Shown in pieces: positions 28,933 to 43,445 of a DNA stretch of 64,000 nucleotides. Each line of letters begins with the position of its first letter. Positions within the stretch are counted from its first letter, which is position 1. The stretch comes from Halomonas sp. 1513 (lineage in GTDB: Bacteria; Pseudomonadota; Gammaproteobacteria; Pseudomonadales; Halomonadaceae): NCBI GenBank assembly GCA_001971685.1, contig CP019326.1, positions 682,001 through 746,000 of the forward strand. Direction: 5' to 3'. The position numbers and the translations under genes were made by a program. The notes beneath the pieces were generated by a model, which had not been told where the DNA came from, searched no databases, and saw only the letters and a list, made by a program, of their open reading frames with translations.

Positions 28933-30054
28933 ATGCGCGGGGTATGGCGAGACGGCAACCGCTTCACGCTGCTGGCGGAAGCCAAGCGCTTCATTCCAGC
29001 CATGTTCGACGCCATCGAGTCGGCCCAGGAATCGATACTGGTCGAGCTCTACCTGATGGAGTCGGGACGGCTGGCCAGCGACCTGATCGATGCGCTGGGC
29101 CGGGCCGCGGAACGCGGGATCAACGTCATGCTGATGCTCGACGGCTACGGCGGTATGGGCCTGGCCGAAGACGATCGCCGCACGCTCCGCGAGCGCGGCG
29201 TGGCGCTGCGTTTTTTCAACCCGCTGGGCTTTCACTCGCTGGCCCGCAACCTCAGCCGCGACCACCGCAAGCTGCTGGTGATCGACGGACGGGTGGCCTT
29301 TACCGGCGGCTTCGGCGCGGTGGACGAATTCCTCGACGCCTGGTACGAGGTGGCGGTGCGTATCGAGGGGCCGGTGGTGGCCGACTGGGTGCGGCTGTTC
29401 TCGCGACTCTGGGACTCGCCGCTGACGCGTGGCGACGGGTCCACTCAGCGGGTACGCCAGCTGACCGTCGCCCCCCACGACAGCGACGACTACCAGGGCA
29501 TGCGCGGCCGCGTGGTGTGGGGGCAGGGCTACCGCTACCAGGCCATCCGCCACTCGCTGCAGCAGCAGGTCTCGTCGGCGCGCCAGCGGATCTGGATCTG
29601 CACTCCCTATTTCGTGCCGACCCTGTCGCTGCGCATGCGCCTGGCACGGGCCGCGCGGCGCGGCGTCGACGTGCGGCTGCTACTGCCCGGCGACGCCCAC
29701 GACCATCCCGGCGTGCGCTACGCCGGGCAGCGCTTCTACGGCCGCCTGCTGCGCGCCGGGGTGCGCATCTTCGAGTTCCAGCCGACCTTCATCCACGCCA
29801 AGTTCTCGCTGGCCGACGACTGGTGCACCCTCGGCTCATGCAACTTCGACCACTGGAGCCTGCACTGGAACCTGGAGGCCAACCAGGAGGTGGACGACCA
29901 GCGTTTCGCCAAGGACGTGGCGGCGCTGTTCGAGCGCAACTTCACCACCAGCCACGAGATCGACCCCGTGCAGTGGGCTCAGCGCCCCCGCTGGCAGCGC
30001 CTCAAGGAGTGGCTGTTCGGCAGCCTCGACGGCATGCTGACGCGGCTGCGCTAG
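28933..30054 (+). CDS. phospholipase D-like cardiolipin synthase (ClsB type)
   Basis: A 373-aa PLD-superfamily protein with two intact HKD motifs: HRKLLVID (about residues 111-118) and HAKFSLAD (about 287-294), each followed by the Gly/Ser-rich continuation (FTGGF, LGSCNFD). It lacks the N-terminal transmembrane pair of ClsA, so it resembles ClsB/YbhO, which makes cardiolipin from phosphatidylglycerol or PE. I chose the ATG at 28933 because GGGAGGAG stands directly upstream; ATGs at 28912 and 28915 precede that site. It overlaps the convergent YecA-family gene by four bases. Confidence 0.88.
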   Translation: MRGVWRDGNRFTLLAEAKRFIPAMFDAIESAQESILVELYLMESGRLASDLIDALGRAAERGINVMLMLDGYGGMGLAEDDRRTLRERGVALRFFNPLGFHSLARNLSRDHRKLLVIDGRVAFTGGFGAVDEFLDAWYEVAVRIEGPVVADWVRLFSRLWDSPLTRGDGSTQRVRQLTVAPHDSDDYQGMRGRVVWGQGYRYQAIRHSLQQQVSSARQRIWICTPYFVPTLSLRMRLARAARRGVDVRLLLPGDAHDHPGVRYAGQRFYGRLLRAGVRIFEFQPTFIHAKFSLADDWCTLGSCNFDHWSLHWNLEANQEVDDQRFAKDVAALFERNFTTSHEIDPVQWAQRPRWQRLKEWLFGSLDGMLTRLR

Positions 30055-30686
30055 CGCTTTCCGCGTCCGCCGCGGGCCTTCTTGCGCGGGGTGGGCTTGG
30101 GCTTTTCCGGCGGCACCCGGTAGTTGAGGTAGAGGTCGAGCACCAGCTCCGGCAGCTGCTGGACCAACCCCTCGAGGCGCGTCGGATCGACCATCTCGGC
30201 CATGTCGGGCTCGTCATCGAACAGCCCCGAGAGCGCCATGAACGGCAGCAGCAGGGCTGCTGCGCCCTCTTCGTCGCCGTCGAACCAGGCCGGTTCGTCG
30301 AGGAACACCGCCTCCATGAAGCCGGCGCACCAGTCGCCGATCGGCGTCTCCTCGGGTGGCAGGCCGGCCAGGGTCAGCTCGAAGGGCAGCTCGGGCAGCA
30401 GGCCCTGTTCGAGGGCCGCGACGGCGTTGGCCTTGAGGGCCTCGAGGAGCCCCAGGATCTCGTCGCGCTCGGCGTCATCGGCGAAGGCCGGCTCGCCTTG
30501 GAACAGCTCGCCGATCCAGGCCGCCGGATCGAGCTCGCGCGGCGCCACCGCCAGTGCCACCAGATAGCCGTGGCTGCTGATCAGGTCGAGGGCGTCTTCG
30601 CCGACGCGCTCCGAAGCGAGGAAGTCATCGAGACGGTCGAGGGCGTCATCGTCGAGGAGCGGCTGGGGAGACGGCGTATCGGACAT
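30051..30686 (-). CDS. UPF0149/YecA-family protein
   Basis: A 211-aa acidic protein of the UPF0149 (YgfB/YecA) family: SSHGYLVALAVAPRELDPAAWI, GDWCAGFMEAVFL (the conserved W-x-x-G-F segment) and ALSGLFDDEP. The C-terminus is basic (PRKKARGGRGKR) rather than the SEC-C zinc motif found in YecA itself. Function is unclear for this family. Start at 30686 (MSDTPSPQP) removes an unlikely upstream extension. It is divergent from the SprT-like gene, 50 bases away. Confidence 0.8.
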   Translation of the reverse strand: MSDTPSPQPLLDDDALDRLDDFLASERVGEDALDLISSHGYLVALAVAPRELDPAAWIGELFQGEPAFADDAERDEILGLLEALKANAVAALEQGLLPELPFELTLAGLPPEETPIGDWCAGFMEAVFLDEPAWFDGDEEGAAALLLPFMALSGLFDDEPDMAEMVDPTRLEGLVQQLPELVLDLYLNYRVPPEKPKPTPRKKARGGRGKR

Positions 30687-30736
30687 GGGACTCTCGGACT
30701 GGACGGTGGCGATTTGGCCGGTCATTCTAGCACCCC

Positions 30737-31297
30737 ATGACCTTTTCAGCGCTCCCCGTTCCCCCCCGGGATCACCTCGAACGCCTCGATGCCGCACAGC
30801 TCGAGGCCTGCCTGCTGGCCCAGGTCGAGGCGGCCTGGCAGCGTTGCCGCGAGGTGCATCCCGACCTGCCGCGGCCGCGGGTGTGGTGCGACCTGCGCGG
30901 CAAGAGTGCCGGCCAGGCCCACTTCGGGCGCGGCGGGCTGCGCTTCAATGCGCGGCTATACGCCGAGAACCGCCACGTCTTCCTGACTGAGGTGGTGCCC
31001 CACGAGATGGCTCACTGGCTGGTTCGACACCTCGATGAAGGGCCGCGCACCAGGCCCCATGGCCACGAGTGGCAGACGGTGATGCGCCGACTGTTTGCCC
31101 GCGAGCCACACGTCACGCATCGCTTCGATGTCAGTAACGCCAGTCCCGCGCCGCACCGCTATCGCTGCGCCTGTCGCGACCACTTCTTCACCTCGCGCCG
31201 CCACGGACTGGCTCGCCGCGGTAGCCGCTATCGTTGTCGACATTGTGCTCAGACCTTGGTCTATGCTCCATCGAATGATGACGAAAAGTCGGCATAA
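30737..31297 (+). CDS. SprT-family zinc metalloprotease-like protein
   Basis: The 186-aa protein has the SprT core: HFGRGGLRFNARLYAEN, the zinc/catalytic motif VVPHEMAHWLVRH (HExxH) and HGHEWQTVMRRLF. A C-terminal zinc ribbon follows (YRCAC...YRCRHC). SprT-like domains are found in DNA-protein crosslink proteases such as Spartan; the bacterial protein's substrate is not established. The stop at 31297 is followed by an AT-rich gap that carries the acs promoter. Confidence 0.88.
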   Translation: MTFSALPVPPRDHLERLDAAQLEACLLAQVEAAWQRCREVHPDLPRPRVWCDLRGKSAGQAHFGRGGLRFNARLYAENRHVFLTEVVPHEMAHWLVRHLDEGPRTRPHGHEWQTVMRRLFAREPHVTHRFDVSNASPAPHRYRCACRDHFFTSRRHGLARRGSRYRCRHCAQTLVYAPSNDDEKSA

Positions 31298-31325
31298 GTT
31301 ATTGTTGTTAAATGGTTTTTTGCTA

Positions 31326-31337
31326 ATACCAATGTCT
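31326..31337 (+). promoter_or_regulatory. acs: candidate CrbR-type site upstream of acs
   Basis: ATACCAATGTCT lies 119 bases before the acs start. The same element with one change (ATACCAAAGTCT) occurs on the opposite strand upstream of the symporter operon (41294-41305). TACCAAT resembles NarL/LuxR-family heptamers. Assigning it to CrbR is inference from the shared function of the two genes. Confidence 0.35.
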
Positions 31338-31455
31338 AAAAGGCGGACGCCCCGCAGGGGTATATGCTGGATGGGTTTTTAGGGTCGACGCGCTGCAGCA
31401 TTTTTCGCCGTCGGCAATCGTCATTCCATAACCACTCATGGACAGGGGTTAATCG

Positions 31456-33405
<1,950 letters not shown>

Positions 33406-33453
33406 GCGGCAGCGCGAATGGCGGCCGCCGTGCAGGCGTGCCGCCCTGCCAGG

Positions 33454-33479
33454 AAATGCCGGCTGCGCGCCGGCATTTT
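33454..33479 (+). terminator. terminator after acs
   Basis: AAATGCCGGC (33454-33463) pairs with GCCGGCATTT (33469-33478) around TGCGC, with a short T run from 33476. Confidence 0.7.
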
Positions 33480-33658
33480 CGCGTTTGGTGGCACAATCCG
33501 TCGAGCGCGCCTAGGGTTGAACATGCGGCTTGGGATTCTTCATCGCCATGGGGTAACATGCCGGGTAACTATGGCGAACCCGCCCCTTGGCGCCGAGGGG
33601 GTGGCCGCGCGTTGGCAATGGCCGCGCGTTCGCGACAAGAGGAACCGGAGGAGACTCA

Positions 33659-34321
33659 ATGGCCTTTGCCCAGAAATTCATCGTCGCCGATGACCATCCG
33701 CTGTTTCGTGCTGCGCTGACCCAGGCGCTACGACAGCTGGCACCCCAGGCCGAAATTGTCGAATCCGACACCATGGAGGCCACCACCGAGGTGGTCACAC
33801 GGCATCCCGATGCCGACCTGATCCTGCTCGATCTGCACATGCCCGGTGCCCATGGCTTCTCCGGGCTGATTCAGCTGCGCGGGCAGATGCCGGATATTCC
33901 GGTGGCGGTGGTCTCGGGCAGCGACGAGCCCTATGTGGTGCGGCGTGCCATCGACTACGGCGCCTCGGGCTTCATACCCAAGTCGTCGTCGCTGTCGCTG
34001 ATCGCCGAGGCGGTGGGCGAGATCCTCGACGGTGAGGTGTGGCTGCCGGCGGAGCTGGCCGAGGCGTTGGGCGAGTCCAACGAGGAGGAGACCAAGTTCG
34101 CTGAGGCCATCGCCTCGTTGACGCCGCAGCAGTTCCGCGTGCTCAACATGCTCACCGAAGGGCTGCTCAACAAGCAGATCGCCTACGAGCTCAACGTTTC
34201 GGAAGCCACCATCAAGGCCCACGTGACGGCGATTCTGCGCAAGCTGGGCGTGCACTCGCGGACCCAGGCGGTGATCGCCGCACAGAAGCTCGAGGTCGAA
34301 CCGCCCAAGGTAGAATCCTAG
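33659..34321 (+). CDS. crbR: LuxR-family response regulator CrbR/ErdR type
   Basis: A 220-aa NarL-type response regulator: receiver with acidic pair Asp11-Asp12, acceptor Asp58 (LLDLHMPG) and a conserved Lys in GFIPKSSSL, then a LuxR HTH (about residues 150-215, LTPQQFRVLNMLTEGLLNKQIAYELNVSEATIKAHVTAIL region). Known CrbR (V. cholerae) and ErdR (Pseudomonas) activate acs and are paired with an SSS-fused hybrid kinase, exactly the gene convergent to it here. GGAGGAG precedes the ATG. The symbol is by synteny and architecture. Confidence 0.87.
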   Translation: MAFAQKFIVADDHPLFRAALTQALRQLAPQAEIVESDTMEATTEVVTRHPDADLILLDLHMPGAHGFSGLIQLRGQMPDIPVAVVSGSDEPYVVRRAIDYGASGFIPKSSSLSLIAEAVGEILDGEVWLPAELAEALGESNEEETKFAEAIASLTPQQFRVLNMLTEGLLNKQIAYELNVSEATIKAHVTAILRKLGVHSRTQAVIAAQKLEVEPPKVES

Positions 34322-34339
34322 CGCTAAGCGCCAAGTAAA

Positions 34340-34373
34340 CGCAGAAAACCCACCTGATGGTGGGTTTTCTGCG
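34340..34373. terminator. bidirectional terminator between crbR and crbS
   Basis: CGCAGAAAACCCACC (34340-34354) pairs perfectly with GGTGGGTTTTCTGCG (34359-34373) around TGAT. Runs of A/T in the stem serve both strands, which fits the convergent arrangement. Confidence 0.85.
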
Positions 34374-34399
34374 TTATGGACCTGGCTTGGCGCTTGGCT

Positions 34400-38344
<3,945 letters not shown>

Positions 38345-38416
38345 GCAGTCTCCCCTAGGTGTGCGGCCATGTTATGCCAATCCGTGGGCGGGTGGCAGGG
38401 CCGCTTGCGGCGGTGA

Positions 38417-38932
38417 TCAGTCGGCGTCGCACACCGCCCGGTAGAGCGGGTCGTCAGCGTCGAGGCTGCGCAGTGCCGAGAGCCGTGGACGACGCGGCTC
38501 GCCGGCCAGCGGCACCAGTTCCTGGGTAGCGCAGTTCATCAGATAGGCCTGATGGGTGACCAGATCCATGTAGTGGCGCTCGAAGCGGTAGCGAATGAAT
38601 TCCACCAGGCGCTCACCGTTGCTGTCGGTGACCGACATGTTGGCCTGGTCGACGACCTCGAAGGCGTTGGCGATGGGGAAAAAGTAGGTCCAGGGTCGCC
38701 AGAAGGCACCGCCGTGCTCCACCGAGACCACCTCGGCGGAGGCGGGCAGCTGCTGCTGCTTGTGGCCGTACCAGGAGTACTCGTGGTGGATCTGGTAGGC
38801 CAGCACCCCGAGGCCGGCGCAGGCCGGGATGATCCAGCGCGGCAAACGCTTGCCGCTGAGAAAGCGCAGCAGCAGCCCGACGCCGGCGGCGCCGAGGCCG
38901 GCAAAGGCGGCTGCAATCAAGTGCCATATCAT
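38417..38932 (-). CDS. uncharacterised membrane-anchored protein in the acetate block
   Basis: A 171-aa protein I do not recognise. It has two N-terminal hydrophobic segments (residues ~3-25 and ~33-50), then a soluble part with several aromatic residues (HHEYSWYGHK, FWRPWTYFFP, RYRFERHYMDLVTHQAYLMNC) and three cysteines overall besides an N-terminal one (ACAG, MNCATQ, AVCDAD). The ATG at 38932 has AGG six bases upstream. It lies between crbS and the symporter, both on the same strand, after a hairpin that ends the symporter operon. Its position suggests a role connected with acetate sensing or uptake, but that is inference. Confidence 0.75.
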   Translation of the reverse strand: MIWHLIAAAFAGLGAAGVGLLLRFLSGKRLPRWIIPACAGLGVLAYQIHHEYSWYGHKQQQLPASAEVVSVEHGGAFWRPWTYFFPIANAFEVVDQANMSVTDSNGERLVEFIRYRFERHYMDLVTHQAYLMNCATQELVPLAGEPRRPRLSALRSLDADDPLYRAVCDAD

Positions 38933-38952
38933 AGAGAACCTTTCTGAAAGCA

Positions 38953-38979
38953 GTCGGGCTTCCCTGGGGGAAGCCCGAC
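38953..38979 (-). terminator. hairpin after the symporter gene
   Basis: GTCGGGCTTCC (38953-38963) pairs with GGAAGCCCGAC (38969-38979). It lies just downstream of the symporter stop on the minus strand and just upstream of the 171-aa gene. The T tract is weak. Confidence 0.55.
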
Positions 38980-39028
38980 ATATTGCGGTGAACGAGCCCC
39001 GGCGCCTGGCGCCGGGGGCCATTATGGC

Positions 39029-40825
39029 TTAGTGGTCGATGGCACCACCAGCACCTTTGGGATAGCGCACGCTTTCCACCAGCTCCTGGATCTCCTTGGG
39101 CGGCGGCGCGGTGACGCTGGAGACCGCGAAGGCCACGGCGAAGTTGATCATCGCGCCGACGGCACCGAACGACAGCGGCGAGATGCCCAGAATCCAGTTG
39201 TCCGGAGTGTTTGGCAGCATGTTGGTGCCGGACATGAAGAACCAGCCGAGGTAGGTGAAGATATACAGCAGGGTGGCGCTGAGGCCGGCCAGCATGCCGC
39301 AGATCGCACCGGTGCTGTTCATGCGGGTGGAGAAGATCCCCATCATCAGCGCCGGGAAGATCGAGGCGCCGGCCAGGCCGAAGGCCAGGGCTACCACCTG
39401 CGCGGCGAAGCCTGGCGGGTTGAGGCCCAGATAGGTCGCCAGCAGGATGGCCCCCGCCATCGAGATGCGCGCCGCCAGCATCTCGCCCTTCTCGGTGATG
39501 TTGGGGTTGATGGTCTTCTTGATCAGGTCGTGACTGATCGCCGAGGAGATCGCCAGCAGCAGGCCGGCTGCAGTGGACAGGGCGGCCGCGATACCGCCGG
39601 CGGCGATCAGGCCGATGACCCAGGGGGGCAGGTTGGCGATCTCGGGGTTGGCGAGTACCAGGATGTCGTTGTTTACCTCCAGCTCGTTGCCTTCCCAGCC
39701 ACGCTCGGCGGCGGTCTCGGCAAAGTCCGGGTTGGCGTCGTTGTAGATCTGGATGCGGCCGTCTTCGTTGTGATCGGTGAAGGTGATCAGGCCGGTGTTT
39801 TCCCAGGTCTCGACCCACTCGGGACGCTCTTCGTAGATCAGCGCGTTGTCCATCGCCTCTTCGTAGTTCTCGACCTGTCCGGCGGCGTCCGGGTACATCG
39901 TGGTCAAGAGATTGAGGCGCGCCATGGAGGCCACTGCCGGTGCGGTCAGGTAGAGGATGGCGATGAACACCAGCGCCCAGCCCGCGGACCAGCGCGCATC
40001 GGCGACCTTGGGCACGGTGAAGAAGCGGATGATGACGTGGGGCAGGCCTGCGGTACCGACCATCAGCGACAGGGTGAACAGCACCATGTTGAGCTTGTTG
40101 TCGACGTCGGCGGTGTAGTCCTGGAAGCCCAGTTCGTTGAGCACCTCATTGAGCTTTTCGAGCAGCGGCAGGCCAGACTCGGTGTGGGTGCTGAACATGC
40201 CGAACATCGGGATCGGGTTGCCGGTGAGCTGCAGGGCGATGAACACCGCGGGGATGGTGTAGGCCACGATCAGCACGATGTACTGGGCGACCTGGGTATA
40301 GGTGATGCCCTTCATACCGCCGAATACCGCGTACAGGAACACGATGAAGGCGGCGATCCAGATGCCCCAGGTGTTACTGACTTCGAGGAAGCGCGAGAAG
40401 GCAACGCCGGCGCCGGTCATCTGACCGATGACGTAGGTCACCGAGGCAACGATCAGACACACCACCGCGACGGTGCGCGCGGTGTTGCTGTAGAAGCGGT
40501 CGCCGATGAAGTCGGGCACCGTGAACTTGCCGAACTTGCGCAAGTAGGGGGCCAGCAGCAGCGCCAGGATCACGAAGCCGCCGGTCCAGCCCATCAGGAA
40601 GGTCGAGTTGGCGTAACCGCCGGAGGCCAGCAGGCCGGCCATGGAGATGAACGAGGCCGCCGACATCCAGTCGGCGGCGGTGGCCATGCCGTTGGTGATC
40701 GGGTGCACGCCGCCGCCGGCGACGTAGAAGTCCTTGGTGGAGCCCGCGCGGGCCCAGATCGCGATGCCGATATACAGGGCAAACGAGGCCCCGACGAACA
40801 GCAGGTTGATGGCAAACTGACTCAT
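39029..40825 (-). CDS. cation/acetate symporter ActP-like (VC_2705 subfamily SSS transporter)
   Basis: A 598-aa sodium:solute symporter family protein: FYVAGGGVHPITNGMATAADWMSAASFISMAG near the N-terminus, FGGMKGITYTQVAQY, GTAGLPHVIIRFFTVP, and AALSTAAGLLLAISSAISHDL. A large hydrophilic loop (about residues 305-395) rich in Asp/Glu is characteristic of the VC_2705 subfamily, which is co-encoded with a small DUF4212 protein, as here. Context (acs, crbSR) indicates acetate or another short monocarboxylate as the substrate. It starts 6 bases after the DUF4212 stop. Confidence 0.92.
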   Translation of the reverse strand: MSQFAINLLFVGASFALYIGIAIWARAGSTKDFYVAGGGVHPITNGMATAADWMSAASFISMAGLLASGGYANSTFLMGWTGGFVILALLLAPYLRKFGKFTVPDFIGDRFYSNTARTVAVVCLIVASVTYVIGQMTGAGVAFSRFLEVSNTWGIWIAAFIVFLYAVFGGMKGITYTQVAQYIVLIVAYTIPAVFIALQLTGNPIPMFGMFSTHTESGLPLLEKLNEVLNELGFQDYTADVDNKLNMVLFTLSLMVGTAGLPHVIIRFFTVPKVADARWSAGWALVFIAILYLTAPAVASMARLNLLTTMYPDAAGQVENYEEAMDNALIYEERPEWVETWENTGLITFTDHNEDGRIQIYNDANPDFAETAAERGWEGNELEVNNDILVLANPEIANLPPWVIGLIAAGGIAAALSTAAGLLLAISSAISHDLIKKTINPNITEKGEMLAARISMAGAILLATYLGLNPPGFAAQVVALAFGLAGASIFPALMMGIFSTRMNSTGAICGMLAGLSATLLYIFTYLGWFFMSGTNMLPNTPDNWILGISPLSFGAVGAMINFAVAFAVSSVTAPPPKEIQELVESVRYPKGAGGAIDH

Positions 40826-40831
40826 GTCTGG

Positions 40832-41092
40832 TTACTCCCCCAGGCCAAACTGGGCATCGAGCTTATTCATGCGCCAGGCATAGAAGAAGATGATGCCGAT
40901 GAAGGTCAGGATGGAGCCCTGCTGGGCGAACCAGAAGCCCAGGTCGGTGCCACCAACGGGAATGCCGGACAGCAAGGGGCGCAGCAGAATGGCGAAGCCG
41001 TATGACACCAGCGCCCAGACAATCAGGCAGCCGGTTATCAAGCGCACGTTGGCCTTCCAGTAAGCAGCGGCATTGGATTTATCATCTGCCAT
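40832..41092 (-). CDS. DUF4212 small subunit of the acetate symporter
   Basis: An 86-aa protein with two transmembrane segments (about residues 15-37 and 55-75) and the DUF4212 pattern YWKANVRLITGCLIVW...PLLSGIPVGGTDLGFWFAQQGSI. This family is the small partner of VC_2705-type symporters. I chose the ATG at about 41092 (MADDKSN); a GTG-initiated extension upstream has no support. It heads the two-gene operon with the symporter. Confidence 0.9.
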   Translation of the reverse strand: MADDKSNAAAYWKANVRLITGCLIVWALVSYGFAILLRPLLSGIPVGGTDLGFWFAQQGSILTFIGIIFFYAWRMNKLDAQFGLGE

Positions 41093-41293
41093 GGTGATGC
41101 TCTCCACGTGTGTTGGAAGTGTTGGTGTGATGGTGAGAGTTGGCGTTATCCGGCAAGGCAATCGCACCTATGGGATAGTGATGATGTCGTCATCGATAAA
41201 CATATGACTAACGTCTACCCTATCCGCCACGTGCGATTACCCTGCGCGATTCATGAGTGATAGTGGTCAATAGATGGCTAAAAATAAATCCCA

Positions 41294-41305
41294 GACTTTG
41301 GTATC
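41294..41305 (-). promoter_or_regulatory. candidate CrbR-type site upstream of the symporter operon
   Basis: On the minus strand the sequence reads ATACCAAAGTCT, one base different from the element upstream of acs. It is about 200 bases before the DUF4212 start. Confidence 0.35.
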
Positions 41306-41409
41306 ACGTCTTTCGTTTATATGTATTCGTTTTTTATTTTTTCATAAATATCATAATCTTGAGACATTCTTCGAAGAAAGCTTGGTGAGCTGAGGGGTGT
41401 ATTATAGGA

Positions 41410-41482
41410 CGATGGTATAGCTAGTGAATCGTCGTGGTTTGCCGTGTGAGGTGGGCGGTGTTGAACGATAGTCTAGCTATTG
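41410..41482 (+). repeat. two 17-base imperfect direct repeats
   Basis: CGATGGTATAGCTAGTG (41410-41426) and CGATAGTCTAGCTATTG (41466-41482) match at 14 of 17 positions, with starts 56 bases apart. Both contain the palindrome TAGCTA. They lie in the promoter region of the cNMP-DUF294 gene. Confidence 0.5.
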
Positions 41483-41530
41483 GGAGAGGCGGCGACTTTG
41501 CTAGTCTGAGAGGATAAAAGGGTATGAGCG

Positions 41531-41564
41531 CGGAAAGTTAACCGAAAGTATACGAGCGGAAAGT
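41531..41564 (+). repeat. three CGGAAAGT-like direct repeats
   Basis: CGGAAAGT (41531-41538), CCGAAAGT (41542-41549) and CGGAAAGT (41557-41564) follow each other with 3- and 7-base gaps, ending 26 bases before the start codon at 41590. This position could be an operator or part of the 5' leader. Confidence 0.45.
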
Positions 41565-41589
41565 CTTACGCGTCTTCGAGGCTGCTACC

Positions 41590-43401
41590 ATGGTCGATGT
41601 CGATCTTTCCCAACCGCCGTTCACGCTGCTTGATGATGCTGGGCGTGATCGGGTGCGAGGCGGTGTCGACCTGGCCTACTTCGACAACCAGGAAATCATC
41701 CTCGATGCCGGCCAGCCCGGCGAATTCGTGTTCATGATCCACAAGGGCGAGGTAGCCGAGTTGGATCCGACCATGCCGGCCGCGGCATCACGAATCGGCC
41801 ACTACACTGCCGGTGACTTGTTCGGTGCGATCAGCATCCTCAATGGCAAGAGCCGCTACCGTTTTCAGGCCGAGCAGGAGAGTCTCTGCTATCTGCTGCC
41901 CAAGGCGCTGTTCCAGCGGCTGTGCGATGACTACCCGGCGTTCGCCGAGTTCTTCCGCCAGAGCCTGACCCACAAGGCGCGCCTGCTGACCGAGCGGCGC
42001 GCCGAGGGCGGGGTGACCATGGCCGGCTTCATGCTGGCGCGCATCGGCGAGTGCATGCGCGAGCCGCTGGTGGTCGACCAGGCGACCAGCATCTTCGATG
42101 CGGTGAGCACCCTCAATGCCAGCCACGCCGACAGCCTGCTGGTGTGCGACGGCGAACGTTTCGGCATGGTCACCAAGACCGACCTGCTCAACGCGCTGGT
42201 GATCGAGGGCCTGACGCAGGAGCGGCCGGCCATCGAGGTGGCGCATTTCGAGCTGGTCACCGCTAGCGCAGAGCAGTATCTGTTCGAGGCGCTGGTGCGC
42301 ATGACGCGCCATGAGGTGGCGCGGGTAGTGGTCGTCGAGGAGGGCAAGCCGGTGGGGGTGGTCGAGCTCACCGACGTGCTGAGCTTCTTCTCCAGCCGCA
42401 GCTATGTGGTCAGCCTGCAGGTCGAGCAGGCCGATAGTCTCGACGAGCTGGCCCGCGCCAGCGCGCGCACGCCGGAGCTGGTGCGTGCGCTGATGGCCCA
42501 GGGCGTCAAGCTGCGCTTCGCCATGGGCCTGCTGGCTGCCCTCAACGGCCGCATCATGGCCAAGGCGTGGGGCTTCGCCGTTGACGAGGCGCATCGCGAT
42601 GCCAGCTGTCTGGTCGTGATGGGCAGCGAGGGGCGCGGCGAGCAGATCCTCAAGACCGACCAGGACAATGCGCTGATCCTGGCCGACGATCACCATTGGC
42701 CGGAGTGCGAGGCGCAGATGCACGAGGTCACCGAGACCCTGATTCGCCTCGGCTACCCGCCGTGCCCGGGCAATATCATGGTCTCCAACCCCGACTGGGT
42801 GGGCAGCGTCAGCGAGTGGCGCGAACGCATCGCGCGCTGGGCGGCACGCCGCGACGGCGACAGCCTGATGAAGCTCGCCATCATGCTCGATGCCCACGCC
42901 GTGGCGGGCCAGACCGCGCTGCTCGACCAGGTGCGCGACGAATTGTTCGAGCGCTGCCGGCGCGACGAGATCCTGCTCTCCTACTTCGCGCGCACCGCGC
43001 TGCGTTTCTCCACCCCGCTGACGCTGTTCGGCTCGCTGAAAAAGCCCCAGCACGGCATCGACATCAAGAAGGGCGGTATCTTCCCCATCGTCCACGGGGT
43101 TCGCACCCTGGCCCTGGAGCGCGGGATTCGTGCCACCTCGACCCTCGACCGCCTCGACGCCCTGGCCGAGGATGGGCGCCTCGAGTCCAGCTTTGCGGAG
43201 GATCTCGGCGAGGCGCTGGCGCTGTTCACCGAGCTGCGGCTGCGCCAGCAGCTCGAGCGTGACGGCGACGGCGAGGATGCCAACCGGGTGGTGGTGCAGC
43301 AGCTGTCATCGCTGGAGCGCGACCTGCTGCGCGAGGCGCTGCATATGGTCAAGGATTTCAAGCAGCGCCTGTCACAGCGCTTTCACCTGGAATACAGCTG
43401 A
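41590..43401 (+). CDS. cNMP-binding/CBS/DUF294 putative nucleotidyltransferase signalling protein
   Basis: A 603-aa cytosolic protein with four parts: a cyclic-nucleotide-binding-type domain (about residues 15-130, FDNQEIILDAGQPGEFVFMI), a CBS pair (about 150-275), a DUF294 nucleotidyltransferase-like domain (about 295-430, with VMGSEGRGEQ and KTDQDNALI resembling GlnD/GlnE-type NTases), and the C-terminal DUF294 helical domain (about 440-600). It would sense a nucleotide and modify or bind a partner; the target is unknown. It is divergent from the acetate symporter operon and followed 44 bases later by an exonuclease gene. The start has no strong Shine-Dalgarno. Confidence 0.88.
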   Translation: MVDVDLSQPPFTLLDDAGRDRVRGGVDLAYFDNQEIILDAGQPGEFVFMIHKGEVAELDPTMPAAASRIGHYTAGDLFGAISILNGKSRYRFQAEQESLCYLLPKALFQRLCDDYPAFAEFFRQSLTHKARLLTERRAEGGVTMAGFMLARIGECMREPLVVDQATSIFDAVSTLNASHADSLLVCDGERFGMVTKTDLLNALVIEGLTQERPAIEVAHFELVTASAEQYLFEALVRMTRHEVARVVVVEEGKPVGVVELTDVLSFFSSRSYVVSLQVEQADSLDELARASARTPELVRALMAQGVKLRFAMGLLAALNGRIMAKAWGFAVDEAHRDASCLVVMGSEGRGEQILKTDQDNALILADDHHWPECEAQMHEVTETLIRLGYPPCPGNIMVSNPDWVGSVSEWRERIARWAARRDGDSLMKLAIMLDAHAVAGQTALLDQVRDELFERCRRDEILLSYFARTALRFSTPLTLFGSLKKPQHGIDIKKGGIFPIVHGVRTLALERGIRATSTLDRLDALAEDGRLESSFAEDLGEALALFTELRLRQQLERDGDGEDANRVVVQQLSSLERDLLREALHMVKDFKQRLSQRFHLEYS

Positions 43402-43445
43402 GGCCCAAGGCCTCTGCCCGAGCAACGGTCCATAAGGAGGTGCCC

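Larger units (their letters stand above)
41093..41589. other. 497-bp divergent regulatory region (symporter operon / cNMP-DUF294 gene)
   Basis: No gene is seen. The stretch is markedly AT-richer than its surroundings (41270-41360). It contains the shared ATACCAAWGTCT element (41294-41305, minus strand), two copies of a 17-base direct repeat (41410 and 41466) and three CGGAAAGT-like direct repeats (41531-41564). Confidence 0.6.

Noticed and set aside
39032..41005. 657-codon open frame antisense to the symporter
   Set aside because: Composition (His/Gly/Asp/Gln-rich) and overlap with a well-supported transporter show it is not coding.
41093..41167. GTG-initiated extension of the DUF4212 gene
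   Set aside because: Pro/Thr-rich leader absent from the family, and no Shine-Dalgarno.
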